Shown here in pieces: positions 1 to 4,851 of a stretch of DNA of 9,849 nucleotides. The position numbers and the translations under genes are program-made. The notes under the pieces are model-generated. The model did not search any database and was not told where the DNA came from. It saw nothing but the letters and a program-made list of their open reading frames with translations. Position 1 is the first letter of the stretch. Every line of letters begins with the position of its first letter. Source of the stretch: Coriobacteriales bacterium (lineage in GTDB: Bacteria > Actinomycetota > Coriobacteriia > Coriobacteriales > UBA8131); NCBI GenBank assembly GCA_031256575.1, contig JAIRQI010000171.1:1-9849 (forward strand), given 5' to 3'.

Positions 1-45
1 ACTTATCATCGATCGAAAATCAAACTGAGGGAGGCATTGTCATGA
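1..45 (+). CDS. C-terminal end of a probable ECF sigma factor (partial)
   Basis: The first 14 codons of the window read TYHRSKIKLREALS and then stop at TGA 43-45. This matches the end of sigma-70 region 4.2, the DNA-binding helix and tail that in many ECF sigma factors reads like LHRAKKKLREAL. The stop overlaps the next start codon as ATGA (42-45), so the two genes are probably translationally coupled. The next gene encodes a zinc-finger anti-sigma factor, and sigma followed by its anti-sigma in one operon is the usual order for ECF pairs. Most of the gene lies before the window, so the sigma subgroup cannot be named. The match is short, and the neighbour carries much of the weight. Confidence 0.72.
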   Translation, partial: TYHRSKIKLREALS

Positions 46-827
46 AATGCCATGTTGTGCGGGATTTGCTCCCCCTTTACCAAGATGACCTGGTAAGCGA
101 AGAGACCCGGGAATCGATAAAAGAGCACCTAATAACGTGCCCAGAATGCAGCAGGGTGTATACAGATACCAATATGGGTTTTGAGTCGGTTGCTAACCCA
201 GTAGCAGATCTGGACGTACAACAACCATTGGCAAACAGCTTGAAGTCGTTGAAAAAGAGATTACATCATAAGACGCTGGTTACTATTATGGTCTCTCTGG
301 TCAGTGCCGTGGCAATCGTATCTACAACCAGCTATGGGGTGTTCTTTGTTGAGACACCGGTACCCTACGCTGAGGTTCGAGGCACTCTGGTAGAGCAAAT
401 CAACTCCCCCAGTGACTTTGTTATGCTAATAGATGGGCATAATACTGTTCAGCTACTATATGTTGATGATTCGCTTTATGTCTGCTGCCTCGATACCGTC
501 TGGACGCGTTACTTCGCTAGACCGAATGGCCCACAGGATTTCTACTTCGTTAATTTTGCGGAATACAAAATGCCTGTACCCGAAGAACCGCTGGGGCAAC
601 CTGAACCTACCGACCTTCCGTTGGGCCTCCAAGCTCCAGGAGACGACCTATTACAGGATTTCGAGCCGCTAGCTCCCCCTGACCCTCCAGAGCCCATCGA
701 TCCCTTTACCTTTCTCGATAATGTAAACAAGGTCTACTACATCGAAGCTGATATGAGAGGTATAAATTATGGTGACCCTGCCTTCAATAGAGCAATCGAG
801 AACGCCCAATTGATTTGGCAGAGATAG
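42..827 (+). CDS. Zinc-finger (zf-HC2) transmembrane anti-sigma factor
   Basis: A 261-residue protein that probably binds and inactivates the sigma factor encoded just upstream. The N-terminal 36 residues carry the ZAS/zf-HC2 zinc site: Cys3, His29, Cys33 and Cys36 in the H-x3-C-x2-C arrangement. A basic stretch (KKRLHHK, about 71-77) precedes one membrane segment at about 78-102, so the zinc finger should be cytoplasmic and the rest outside the membrane. The outer part (about 103-261) matches no domain I recognise. It holds a neighbouring Cys pair (VCC) and an acidic, proline-rich stretch at about 185-220. The start at 42 has a strong GAGGGAGG ribosome site at 27-34 and overlaps the upstream stop. 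By analogy with the family, an envelope signal would release the sigma factor, but the signal itself cannot be read from the sequence. Confidence 0.82.
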   Translation: MKCHVVRDLLPLYQDDLVSEETRESIKEHLITCPECSRVYTDTNMGFESVANPVADLDVQQPLANSLKSLKKRLHHKTLVTIMVSLVSAVAIVSTTSYGVFFVETPVPYAEVRGTLVEQINSPSDFVMLIDGHNTVQLLYVDDSLYVCCLDTVWTRYFARPNGPQDFYFVNFAEYKMPVPEEPLGQPEPTDLPLGLQAPGDDLLQDFEPLAPPDPPEPIDPFTFLDNVNKVYYIEADMRGINYGDPAFNRAIENAQLIWQR

Positions 828-1076
828 TGGAGCGGGTATACTTACCAGGACACTAAAAACCGAGGTCTCGTTGTGGTTACTTTGAGCGGCTCGTTGACCT
901 GCGGTTTCTCAAGAATGCTCTTGAGGGCGCGAGTGCCGCATAAAAGTATCCGTCCATATCAGTGGATTTTGAAGCAAAAACTCCACATTTACTGGATAAG
1001 CAGTTGCTTTGATAGAGATCTGACAAAGGAAGCGAAGCGTAACGCTCATGAGTGTTTTTTTACGAATAACATGAAG
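828..1076. other. Gene-free spacer with hairpins
   Basis: I find no convincing gene in these 249 bases. Reading frames that cross it are not protein-like and run into the tRNAs on the other side. It holds three inverted repeats: CTCAAGA/TCTTGAG (908-914 and 919-925, loop ATGC), an interrupted 9-pair stem at 962-986, and a short hairpin before a T run at 1041-1061. It separates the sigma/anti-sigma operon from the oppositely transcribed tRNA-Leu gene. Confidence 0.6.
1041..1061 (+). terminator. Possible rho-independent terminator of the sigma/anti-sigma operon
   Basis: AACGCT (1041-1046) pairs with AGTGTT (1051-1056), including one G-T wobble, around a CATG loop, and a run of seven T residues follows (1055-1061). 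The orientation suits transcripts arriving from the anti-sigma gene, just before the convergent tRNA-Leu gene ends. The stem is short and lies 214 bases after the stop codon, so it may be only a weak terminator. Confidence 0.35.
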
Positions 1077-1161
1077 TGGTGCGGGCGAAGGGACTTGAAC
1101 CCCCACGAGTTGCCTCGCCAGGACCTAAACCTGGTGCGTCTGCCAATTCCGCCACGCCCGC
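1077..1161 (-). tRNA. tRNA-Leu, anticodon TAG
   Basis: On the - strand the gene starts GCGGGCG (1161-1155) and closes with CGCCCGC (1087-1081), giving a perfect 7-pair acceptor stem, then discriminator A (1080) and an encoded CCA (1079-1077). The anticodon arm is CCAGG-TTTAGGT-CCTGG, which gives anticodon TAG and decodes CUN leucine codons. A long variable arm (GCGAGGCAACTCGT region) marks it as a class II tRNA, as expected for leucine. The T arm GGGGG-TTCAAGT-CCC is recognisable. Length is 85 with CCA. It is the second gene of a - strand pair with tRNA-Gly, 50 bases apart, and probably shares its promoter. Confidence 0.96.
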
Positions 1162-1211
1162 ACAACAAACAGCAATCGTCTCTATGCCAATATCTGCGCA
1201 GGTCAAGAGAT

Positions 1212-1286
1212 TGGAGCGGCAGACGGGACTCGAACCCGCAACAATCAGCTTGGAAGGCTGATGCTCTACCATTGAACTACTGCCGC
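1212..1286 (-). tRNA. tRNA-Gly, anticodon TCC
   Basis: On the - strand the acceptor stem GCGGCAG (1286-1280) pairs with CTGCCGC (1222-1216), followed by discriminator T (1215) and an encoded CCA (1214-1212). The anticodon stem-loop is CAGC-CTTCCAA-GCTG, giving anticodon TCC for GGA/GGG glycine codons. The D arm (GTTCAATGGTAGAGC) and T arm (GCGGG-TTCGAGT-CCCGT) are both canonical. Length is 75 with CCA. It lies upstream of tRNA-Leu in the direction of transcription. Confidence 0.96.
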
Positions 1287-1303
1287 TCAAATGCTGAACG
1301 CTA

Positions 1304-1332
1304 AGGTTACTCAATGCTACAGGAATATTCAA
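1304..1332 (-). promoter_or_regulatory. Candidate sigma-70-type promoter for tRNA-Gly/tRNA-Leu
   Basis: Read on the - strand, TTGAAT (1332-1327) and TAACCT (1309-1304) are separated by 17 bases, the ideal spacing, and the -10 box ends 18 bases before the 5' end of tRNA-Gly. The -35 box matches consensus at TTGA; the -10 box is weak (T, A and last T only). Position and spacing are the main support. Confidence 0.35.
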
Positions 1333-1372
1333 GTCATCGCTAACAAATCTCCAAATGGTAGAATAGCCAAAC

Positions 1373-1448
1373 GCGCCTGTAGCTCAACGGACAGAGCAGT
1401 GGACTTCTAATCCAAAGGTTGCAGGTTCGATTCCTGCCAGGCGCGCCA
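1373..1448 (+). tRNA. tRNA-Arg, anticodon TCT
   Basis: The acceptor stem GCGCCTG (1373-1379) pairs with CAGGCGC (1438-1444), followed by discriminator G and an encoded CCA (1446-1448). The anticodon loop CTTCTAA holds TCT (1406-1408), which decodes AGA/AGG arginine codons. The T arm GCAGG-TTCGATT-CCTGC is perfect. The outermost anticodon-stem position is a G·A mismatch (1399/1415), a minor oddity. A TAGAAT -10-like box lies at 1359-1364, nine bases ahead, without a clear -35. The last 21 bases, plus 29 beyond, recur at 1602-1651, so this tRNA may have served as an integration target. Confidence 0.96.
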
Positions 1449-1477
1449 CTAGTATAGGCACATTACTTGGAATCGAA
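1428..1477 (+). repeat. Direct repeat copy A: tRNA-Arg 3' end plus flank
   Basis: A 50-base direct repeat that begins in the T loop of tRNA-Arg, runs through the acceptor stem and CCA, and continues 29 bases past the gene. Copy B lies 174 bases downstream. The copies agree at 45 of 50 positions, and all five differences are transitions. A duplicated tRNA 3' end is the typical footprint of tRNA-directed integrases, but a local tandem duplication would look similar. Confidence 0.85.
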
Positions 1478-1478
1478 C

Positions 1479-1520
1479 CTTAAGAAGGCTTCGGCCGTTA
1501 AGCAAAAGTGCCAGTGGCAC
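1479..1520 (+). terminator. Two hairpins behind tRNA-Arg, possible 3'-end or processing signals
   Basis: CTTAA (1479-1483) pairs with TTAAG (1498-1502) around an inner GGC-TTCG-GCC hairpin (1487-1496) with a stable UUCG-type tetraloop. A second hairpin, GTGCC-AGT-GGCAC (1508-1520), follows and leads into ATTTGT. They sit 31-72 bases after tRNA-Arg and could end its transcript. The lack of a solid T run makes the terminator call uncertain. Confidence 0.35.
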
Positions 1521-1563
1521 ATTTGTAGGACGAAGGAGCGAGCGAGCGAAGCGAGTGAGGTCT

Positions 1564-1601
1564 CCAAGCGTGAGCCGCGCAAAGCGCGGTGAAGCGATTG
1601 G
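1564..1601. repeat. GC-rich hairpin in the gap between the tRNA-end copies
   Basis: CCGCGC-AAA-GCGCGG (1575-1589) is a perfect six-pair hairpin. It sits inside an outer stem CCAAGCG/CGATTGG (1564-1570 with 1595-1601, one G·A mismatch). The internal loop between the stems is TGAG opposite TGAAG, which can form G·A pairs, so an RNA copy would fold well. Just upstream, 1535-1557 is a run of GAGC/GCGA units. None of it looks coding. Confidence 0.6.
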
Positions 1602-1651
1602 CGATTCCTACCAGGCGCGCCACTAGTACGGGCATACTACTTGGAATCGAA
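1602..1651 (+). repeat. Direct repeat copy B: displaced tRNA-Arg 3' end
   Basis: Second copy of the 50-base repeat, with CCAGGCGCGCCACTAGTA shared exactly with copy A. No 5' part of a tRNA precedes it, so it is a tail fragment rather than a gene. It ends four bases before the ATG of the DUF5674 gene and therefore forms most of that gene's leader, including the weak TTGGA ribosome-site candidate (1641-1645). Confidence 0.85.
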
Positions 1652-1655
1652 TCAC

Positions 1656-1997
1656 ATGAAGCAGATTGACTCTATAAACATCGATGAATTGAAATCTATG
1701 GCCAGTAACATGTACGACGAGCTGGTAAAAGCAGTTGTTGATGTAGAGAAGAGACTAGTTGTTGTCGATGCTGGGCTACATGTTGACGAAGAGCAATTCT
1801 TGCTCAAGCAAGGTTCTTTGCAATCTGATCTCTGGGGCATCAACCTCTACCCTGATTATTATGGTCAGGACGATTTCATTGAGTTCGATTCGATGATTAA
1901 TATTCGGCCTGCCCAAAACAACCGCAGCCGGTCAGTCGACAACCCAGATACCCAGACACTGATTCGCGAGATTGTCGCTGAGGTGGTTCATGGCTGA
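1656..1997 (+). CDS. DUF5674-family protein, function unknown
   Basis: A 113-residue soluble protein that I recognise from memory as DUF5674-like. Features seen: VVDVE (27-31), LHVDEE (41-46), LWGINLYPD (59-67), and MINIRP followed by NNRSR (80-92). An N-terminal helix and a C-terminal helix (about 99-111) flank this core. No membrane segment or signal peptide is visible. The biochemical role of the family is unknown to me. I chose the ATG at 1656. A TTG at 1641 is also in frame but lies inside the 50-base repeat, and the ribosome site for either start is weak. The stop overlaps the next gene's start by 8 bases, so the two products are probably made together and may form a complex. Placement right behind a duplicated tRNA end suggests an acquired cassette. 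Confidence 0.75.
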   Translation: MKQIDSINIDELKSMASNMYDELVKAVVDVEKRLVVVDAGLHVDEEQFLLKQGSLQSDLWGINLYPDYYGQDDFIEFDSMINIRPAQNNRSRSVDNPDTQTLIREIVAEVVHG

Positions 1998-2328
1998 CTA
2001 CCAGATAGACAGAAACCGTTGGGAGCAGTTAGGAATACTTGAGCAGATGGCTAACATCGGTTCAGAAGTAGGGAGGGCAATAAAAGCTCGAAAAGCCGGC
2101 AAAGAAGACCGAGTAGATGGTGCTATCACCCGTGCTCTTGACTTGTTTGCTGCTACCACTGAGCAGTTAGCCAGACAAAAATCACCTAGACTTCGTGAAG
2201 TGCTACGCGCTCGAAACGAGTTTTTACGTCTTTTCTATGATGGGACATTCGATAGTGATGCAGAGGCGATCGAGCGTTATTTTACTTTATTCGCAATTGC
2301 CGCACGAAACCAGAGAGACACCAGTTAA
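1990..2328 (+). CDS. Small helical partner of the DUF5674 protein, function unknown
   Basis: A 112-residue protein predicted by eye to be almost entirely helical, with no membrane segment. Its most distinctive stretch is QMANIGSEVGRAIK (19-32), followed by a basic loop (ARKAGKEDR), helices with RALDLFAATTEQLA and RLREVLRARNEFLRLFY, and an aromatic C-terminal helix (ERYFTLFAIAARN). I recall proteins with the MANIGSEVGRA motif encoded beside DUF5674 genes in unrelated bacteria, especially candidate-phylum genomes. I could not check this, and I know of no assigned function. The ATG at 1990 overlaps the upstream stop by 8 bases; the ribosome site (AGGTGG, 1981-1986) lies inside the upstream gene. 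An upstream ATG at 1972 is less likely because it would lengthen the overlap. Confidence 0.7.
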   Translation: MADYQIDRNRWEQLGILEQMANIGSEVGRAIKARKAGKEDRVDGAITRALDLFAATTEQLARQKSPRLREVLRARNEFLRLFYDGTFDSDAEAIERYFTLFAIAARNQRDTS

Positions 2329-2430
2329 GGCAACCAGCCAAGCCAGCTTGCAGCTTAGGCATCTAGCCAAGGCAGCCAGCCAAGCCAGCTTGCAACCAAG
2401 ATGCCAACTAGGGCGGCCAGCCAACTGCTT
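2327..2430. repeat. Short array of 42-base imperfect repeats
   Basis: AAGGCAACCAGCCAAGCCAG... at 2327-2352 recurs at 2369-2394 with one mismatch in 26 bases, an offset of exactly 42. A third, degraded unit starts near 2411 (GGCCAGCCAACTGCTT). Each full unit contains CAAG-CCAG-CTTG, a small hairpin (2339-2350, 2381-2392). GGCATCT (2358-2364) and AGATGCC (2399-2405) in the unit tails are inverted to each other. The array begins at the stop codon of the helical-partner gene. Confidence 0.7.
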
Positions 2431-2519
2431 GAGACTAACCGATCAGCTACTCAGATATCGCAGTTTCTGCTATCCTTATAGGGTTGTATCGGAGATTCTC
2501 ATGGAAGGGAAATACCGCT
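2431..2519 (+). promoter_or_regulatory. tig leader; no clear promoter
   Basis: These 89 bases between the repeat array and tig should hold the tig promoter. TTGAGA (2429-2434) is a -35-like box, and CTTATAG (2476-2482) is a -10-like box, but they are too far apart to work together. The ribosome site AGGGAA (2506-2511) lies 8 bases before the TTG start. Confidence 0.3.
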
Positions 2520-4109
2520 TTGGAAACCATACTCAAGCAGCTGGAAGACACGCAGATTGAACTGACCGTGACCATTCCAAGCGTCGATGTGAACAAAGCT
2601 CTAAAAGATGCTTACGCAAAAGCTGCTGACAATCGTATCAAGGGGTTTAGAAAAGGCAAAGCTCCCCGTAACGTACTGGACAACCTTTATGGCGGCCCGG
2701 AGTATTTTCTGGCTGAGGCTACCGACGAGATCGTCAAAGCCAGTTGTCTCTTGGCGATTGACAGTCAAGACCTAGTGCCGCTGGACCAACCGGACATGGT
2801 CGATATCGAGCCAGCCATCGAAGGCCAGGACTACTCCTACAAATTCACTATCAATATCGCTCCGGAATACGAACTCAGCTCATACGACCCGCTGACAATC
2901 GAGTTGCCGTCCGAAGAACCGACTGACGCTGAGATACAGTCAAAGATTGACACCATGCTCGGCTATTACGTCGAATACACCGAGATTAGCGACCGCCCCA
3001 GCCAGAATGGGGATGTGCTGACTTTAGACATGCAAGTCACACATGATGGTGAGACTGTCCAGAGCATGAGTGGAGAAGGTCTGCCCTACGAGCTGGGCAT
3101 CGATGCCATGCCAGAAGACTTTGAGAAGCACTTCCTAGGTATTCTGCCAGGTACAGAGCTGAGCATTGACTTCAAGCTACCGTATTTCGATGGCGCCGAT
3201 GATGGCCAGGACCAGGACTTGCATGCCGAAGCCACTCTACGTAAGATTTCAGTAAGGGAGTTACCTGCACTGACTGATGAGTGGGTTAAAGAGAAGCTGG
3301 AATACGAGGGTGTCGAGCATTTTCGCCAATTATTAGGTGACAGTATCCGGCTCCAGAAGCAATCATCAATGCCCTCCTTAAAAGAGCGCCGGGTAGCAGA
3401 CGCCATTGCCCTACGTCTAGAAGGCGATCCACCAGAGGCCCTGGTGTCAGACTTCGCCCAAGACATCTACCGCGATATATTCAACACCCTGCAACGCCAA
3501 GGGGTCACCTTGGATGTCTTTTTGGCCAGCACCGGGCAAACTGCTGACACTTTCCGCGAGGAGGTGCAAAGCCAAGCGGTCGCCAATTCGCGCCAAGCAA
3601 TGGCTTTAGACACCTGGGCCAGGCATTACGAGATTACAGTAAGTGACGAGGACATCCGCAACGAATTCACCAACAGTGGAGCAGAAGACCCCGAAGCCCT
3701 GTTCAAGGAGTGGATCAGCGTTGGCCGGATCGCTGAAATACGCCAGGGAATCCGACGCATGAAAGCTTCTCAGCAACTGAATGAAGAGGCATTAATCACT
3801 GAGGAGAAGACCGAAGAAGTTCTCCAGCCAGAGGCTGAAAAACCAAAAAGGGCTAGACGTTCAAAGAAGGACCAGTCGACTGAGGTGGTCGAGGCTGAGT
3901 TAGCTGTTCTACCGGATGCGACTCAGACTGCTAAAGCCCAAGCAGCTGCCAAGCCAGAGAAGAAGACCGACCAGAATCCGACCAAGGTGGCTGAGGCAAC
4001 AGCTAGTGATACGGCGAAAGCGACCAAGAAGACCGAGACAAACAAAGCTTTGCGTCCGACGACTACTCCCCAGGCTGCCAAAAAGACCGGTCGGCCAAAG
4101 AAAGTCTGA
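2520..4109 (+). CDS. tig: Trigger factor, ribosome-associated chaperone/peptidyl-prolyl isomerase
   Basis: Trigger factor binds ribosomal protein uL23 at the tunnel exit and shelters nascent chains. The product is 529 residues, about 100 longer than usual. Domains: ribosome-binding tail domain (1-115) with the signature GFRKGKAPR at 42-50; FKBP-type isomerase domain (about 155-245, including the GDVLTLDMQV and GILPGTEL stretches); helical chaperone arms (about 255-427). The last 100 residues (about 428-529) are a low-complexity Lys/Ala/Glu/Thr tail with clusters KPKRARRSKK (441-450) and a terminal GRPKKV, like histone-H1-type or AT-hook tails. I chose the TTG at 2520 because it gives METILKQLED, the family's usual beginning, and is preceded by AGGGAA at good spacing. 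A TTG at 2484 adds 12 unconserved residues. clpP and clpX follow in the same direction. Confidence 0.95.
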   Translation: METILKQLEDTQIELTVTIPSVDVNKALKDAYAKAADNRIKGFRKGKAPRNVLDNLYGGPEYFLAEATDEIVKASCLLAIDSQDLVPLDQPDMVDIEPAIEGQDYSYKFTINIAPEYELSSYDPLTIELPSEEPTDAEIQSKIDTMLGYYVEYTEISDRPSQNGDVLTLDMQVTHDGETVQSMSGEGLPYELGIDAMPEDFEKHFLGILPGTELSIDFKLPYFDGADDGQDQDLHAEATLRKISVRELPALTDEWVKEKLEYEGVEHFRQLLGDSIRLQKQSSMPSLKERRVADAIALRLEGDPPEALVSDFAQDIYRDIFNTLQRQGVTLDVFLASTGQTADTFREEVQSQAVANSRQAMALDTWARHYEITVSDEDIRNEFTNSGAEDPEALFKEWISVGRIAEIRQGIRRMKASQQLNEEALITEEKTEEVLQPEAEKPKRARRSKKDQSTEVVEAELAVLPDATQTAKAQAAAKPEKKTDQNPTKVAEATASDTAKATKKTETNKALRPTTTPQAAKKTGRPKKV

Positions 4110-4142
4110 GTTTTACGCGAGCTCAGGCATAGTCACACAAGC

Positions 4143-4195
4143 GCACCCAGTTACTAAAAAGAATTAAACGAGAGCACCCAGTTACACACAGTTAC
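4143..4195 (+). promoter_or_regulatory. Direct repeats ahead of clpP, candidate regulator site
   Basis: GCACCCAGTTAC occurs at 4143-4154 and again at 4174-4185, an offset of 31 bases or about three helical turns. A partial third copy, CACAGTTACC, lies at 4186-4195. They occupy the 103-base gap between tig and clpP, next to the AAGGAAAGGA ribosome site (4197-4206). I see no match to the known CtsR or ClgR operators. Confidence 0.45.
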
Positions 4196-4212
4196 CAAGG
4201 AAAGGAACAGAC

Positions 4213-4851
4213 ATGGCTTACGAACCCAACCGATCACAGCTCATCCCCTACGTAATAGAGCAATCACCGCGTGGAGAGCGCAGTTTTGATATCTACTCCC
4301 GCTTGCTCAATGACCGCATCGTCTTTTTAGGAGAAGCCATCGACGACCATGTTGCCAATACCGTCGTTGCCCAGCTGCTCCATCTTGAAAGCAGCGATCC
4401 TGACAAAGACATCTCCCTCTACATCAATTCACCGGGTGGTGTGATTAGCTCCGGGTTGGCTATCTATGACACCATGCAGTTCATCAAGTGCGATGTCTCG
4501 ACCATCTGTCTGGGACAGGCCGCCTCGATGGCTGCGGTGCTGCTGACTGCTGGGGCCAATGGCAAGCGTTTTGCCCTACCGAACTCACGCATAATGATTC
4601 ACCAGCCTTCCGGTGGGGCCCAAGGCCAGCAGACCGAGATAGAGATTGCCGCCCGCGAGATACTTTTCGCTCGGGAGCGTATCAATAGCATCTTGGCCAG
4701 GCATACCGGACAGCCCTTAGAACGCATCAACGCTGACACTGAGCGGGATAATTTCATGTCGGCAGAGGATGCACGGGATTATGGCCTGGTCGATCAGATC
4801 TTCTACTCCAGAGACATCCCGAAAGCAGAGACAAAGGACCCCGATGCCTAA
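4213..4851 (+). CDS. clpP: ATP-dependent Clp protease proteolytic subunit
   Basis: ClpP is the serine peptidase that forms a double heptameric ring and degrades proteins fed in by ClpX or related ATPases. The 212-residue product is of normal length. The catalytic triad is intact: Ser105 in GQAASMAA, His130 in MIHQPSGG and Asp179 in TERDN, with the family spacing of 25 and 49 residues. The oxyanion region SPGG (73-76) and the N-terminal [22 protein letters not shown] are typical. The N terminus suggests a short propeptide at most, as in other actinobacterial ClpP proteins. A strong AAGGAAAGGA ribosome site precedes the ATG. The reading frame ends inside the start of clpX, so the protease and its unfoldase are made from one transcript. 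Only one clpP is present here; a second copy elsewhere cannot be excluded. Confidence 0.97.
   Translation: MAYEPNRSQLIPYVIEQSPRGERSFDIYSRLLNDRIVFLGEAIDDHVANTVVAQLLHLESSDPDKDISLYINSPGGVISSGLAIYDTMQFIKCDVSTICLGQAASMAAVLLTAGANGKRFALPNSRIMIHQPSGGAQGQQTEIEIAAREILFARERINSILARHTGQPLERINADTERDNFMSAEDARDYGLVDQIFYSRDIPKAETKDPDA

Noticed and set aside
873..1304. A 143-codon + strand reading frame across the tRNA genes
   Set aside because: It runs antisense through both - strand tRNAs and contains the usual conceptual translation of tRNA complements (GRRDLNPHELP, GRRDSNPQQSAWKADALP), a well-known annotation artefact.
1060..1332. A 90-codon - strand frame over the tRNAs (VAELADAPGLGPGEATRGGSSPFART)
   Set aside because: This is the familiar false protein produced by translating tRNA-Leu and tRNA-Gly; no ribosome site or family match.
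1602..1624. Second tRNA-Arg gene
   Set aside because: Only the 3' tail is present; no matching 5' acceptor strand, D arm or anticodon arm precedes it.
2327..2430. CRISPR-like array
   Set aside because: Only two good units with no true spacers, a 42-base period, and no cas genes nearby.
2195..2560. A 121-codon + strand frame including the 42-base repeats
   Set aside because: It overlaps the helical-partner gene and the tig start, begins inside another gene and has no family resemblance; the repeat period being a multiple of three keeps it open.
4769..4843. Upstream in-frame start for clpX adding 25 residues
   Set aside because: The extra residues lie wholly within clpP and lack a ribosome site; ATG 4844 has AAAGG at proper spacing.
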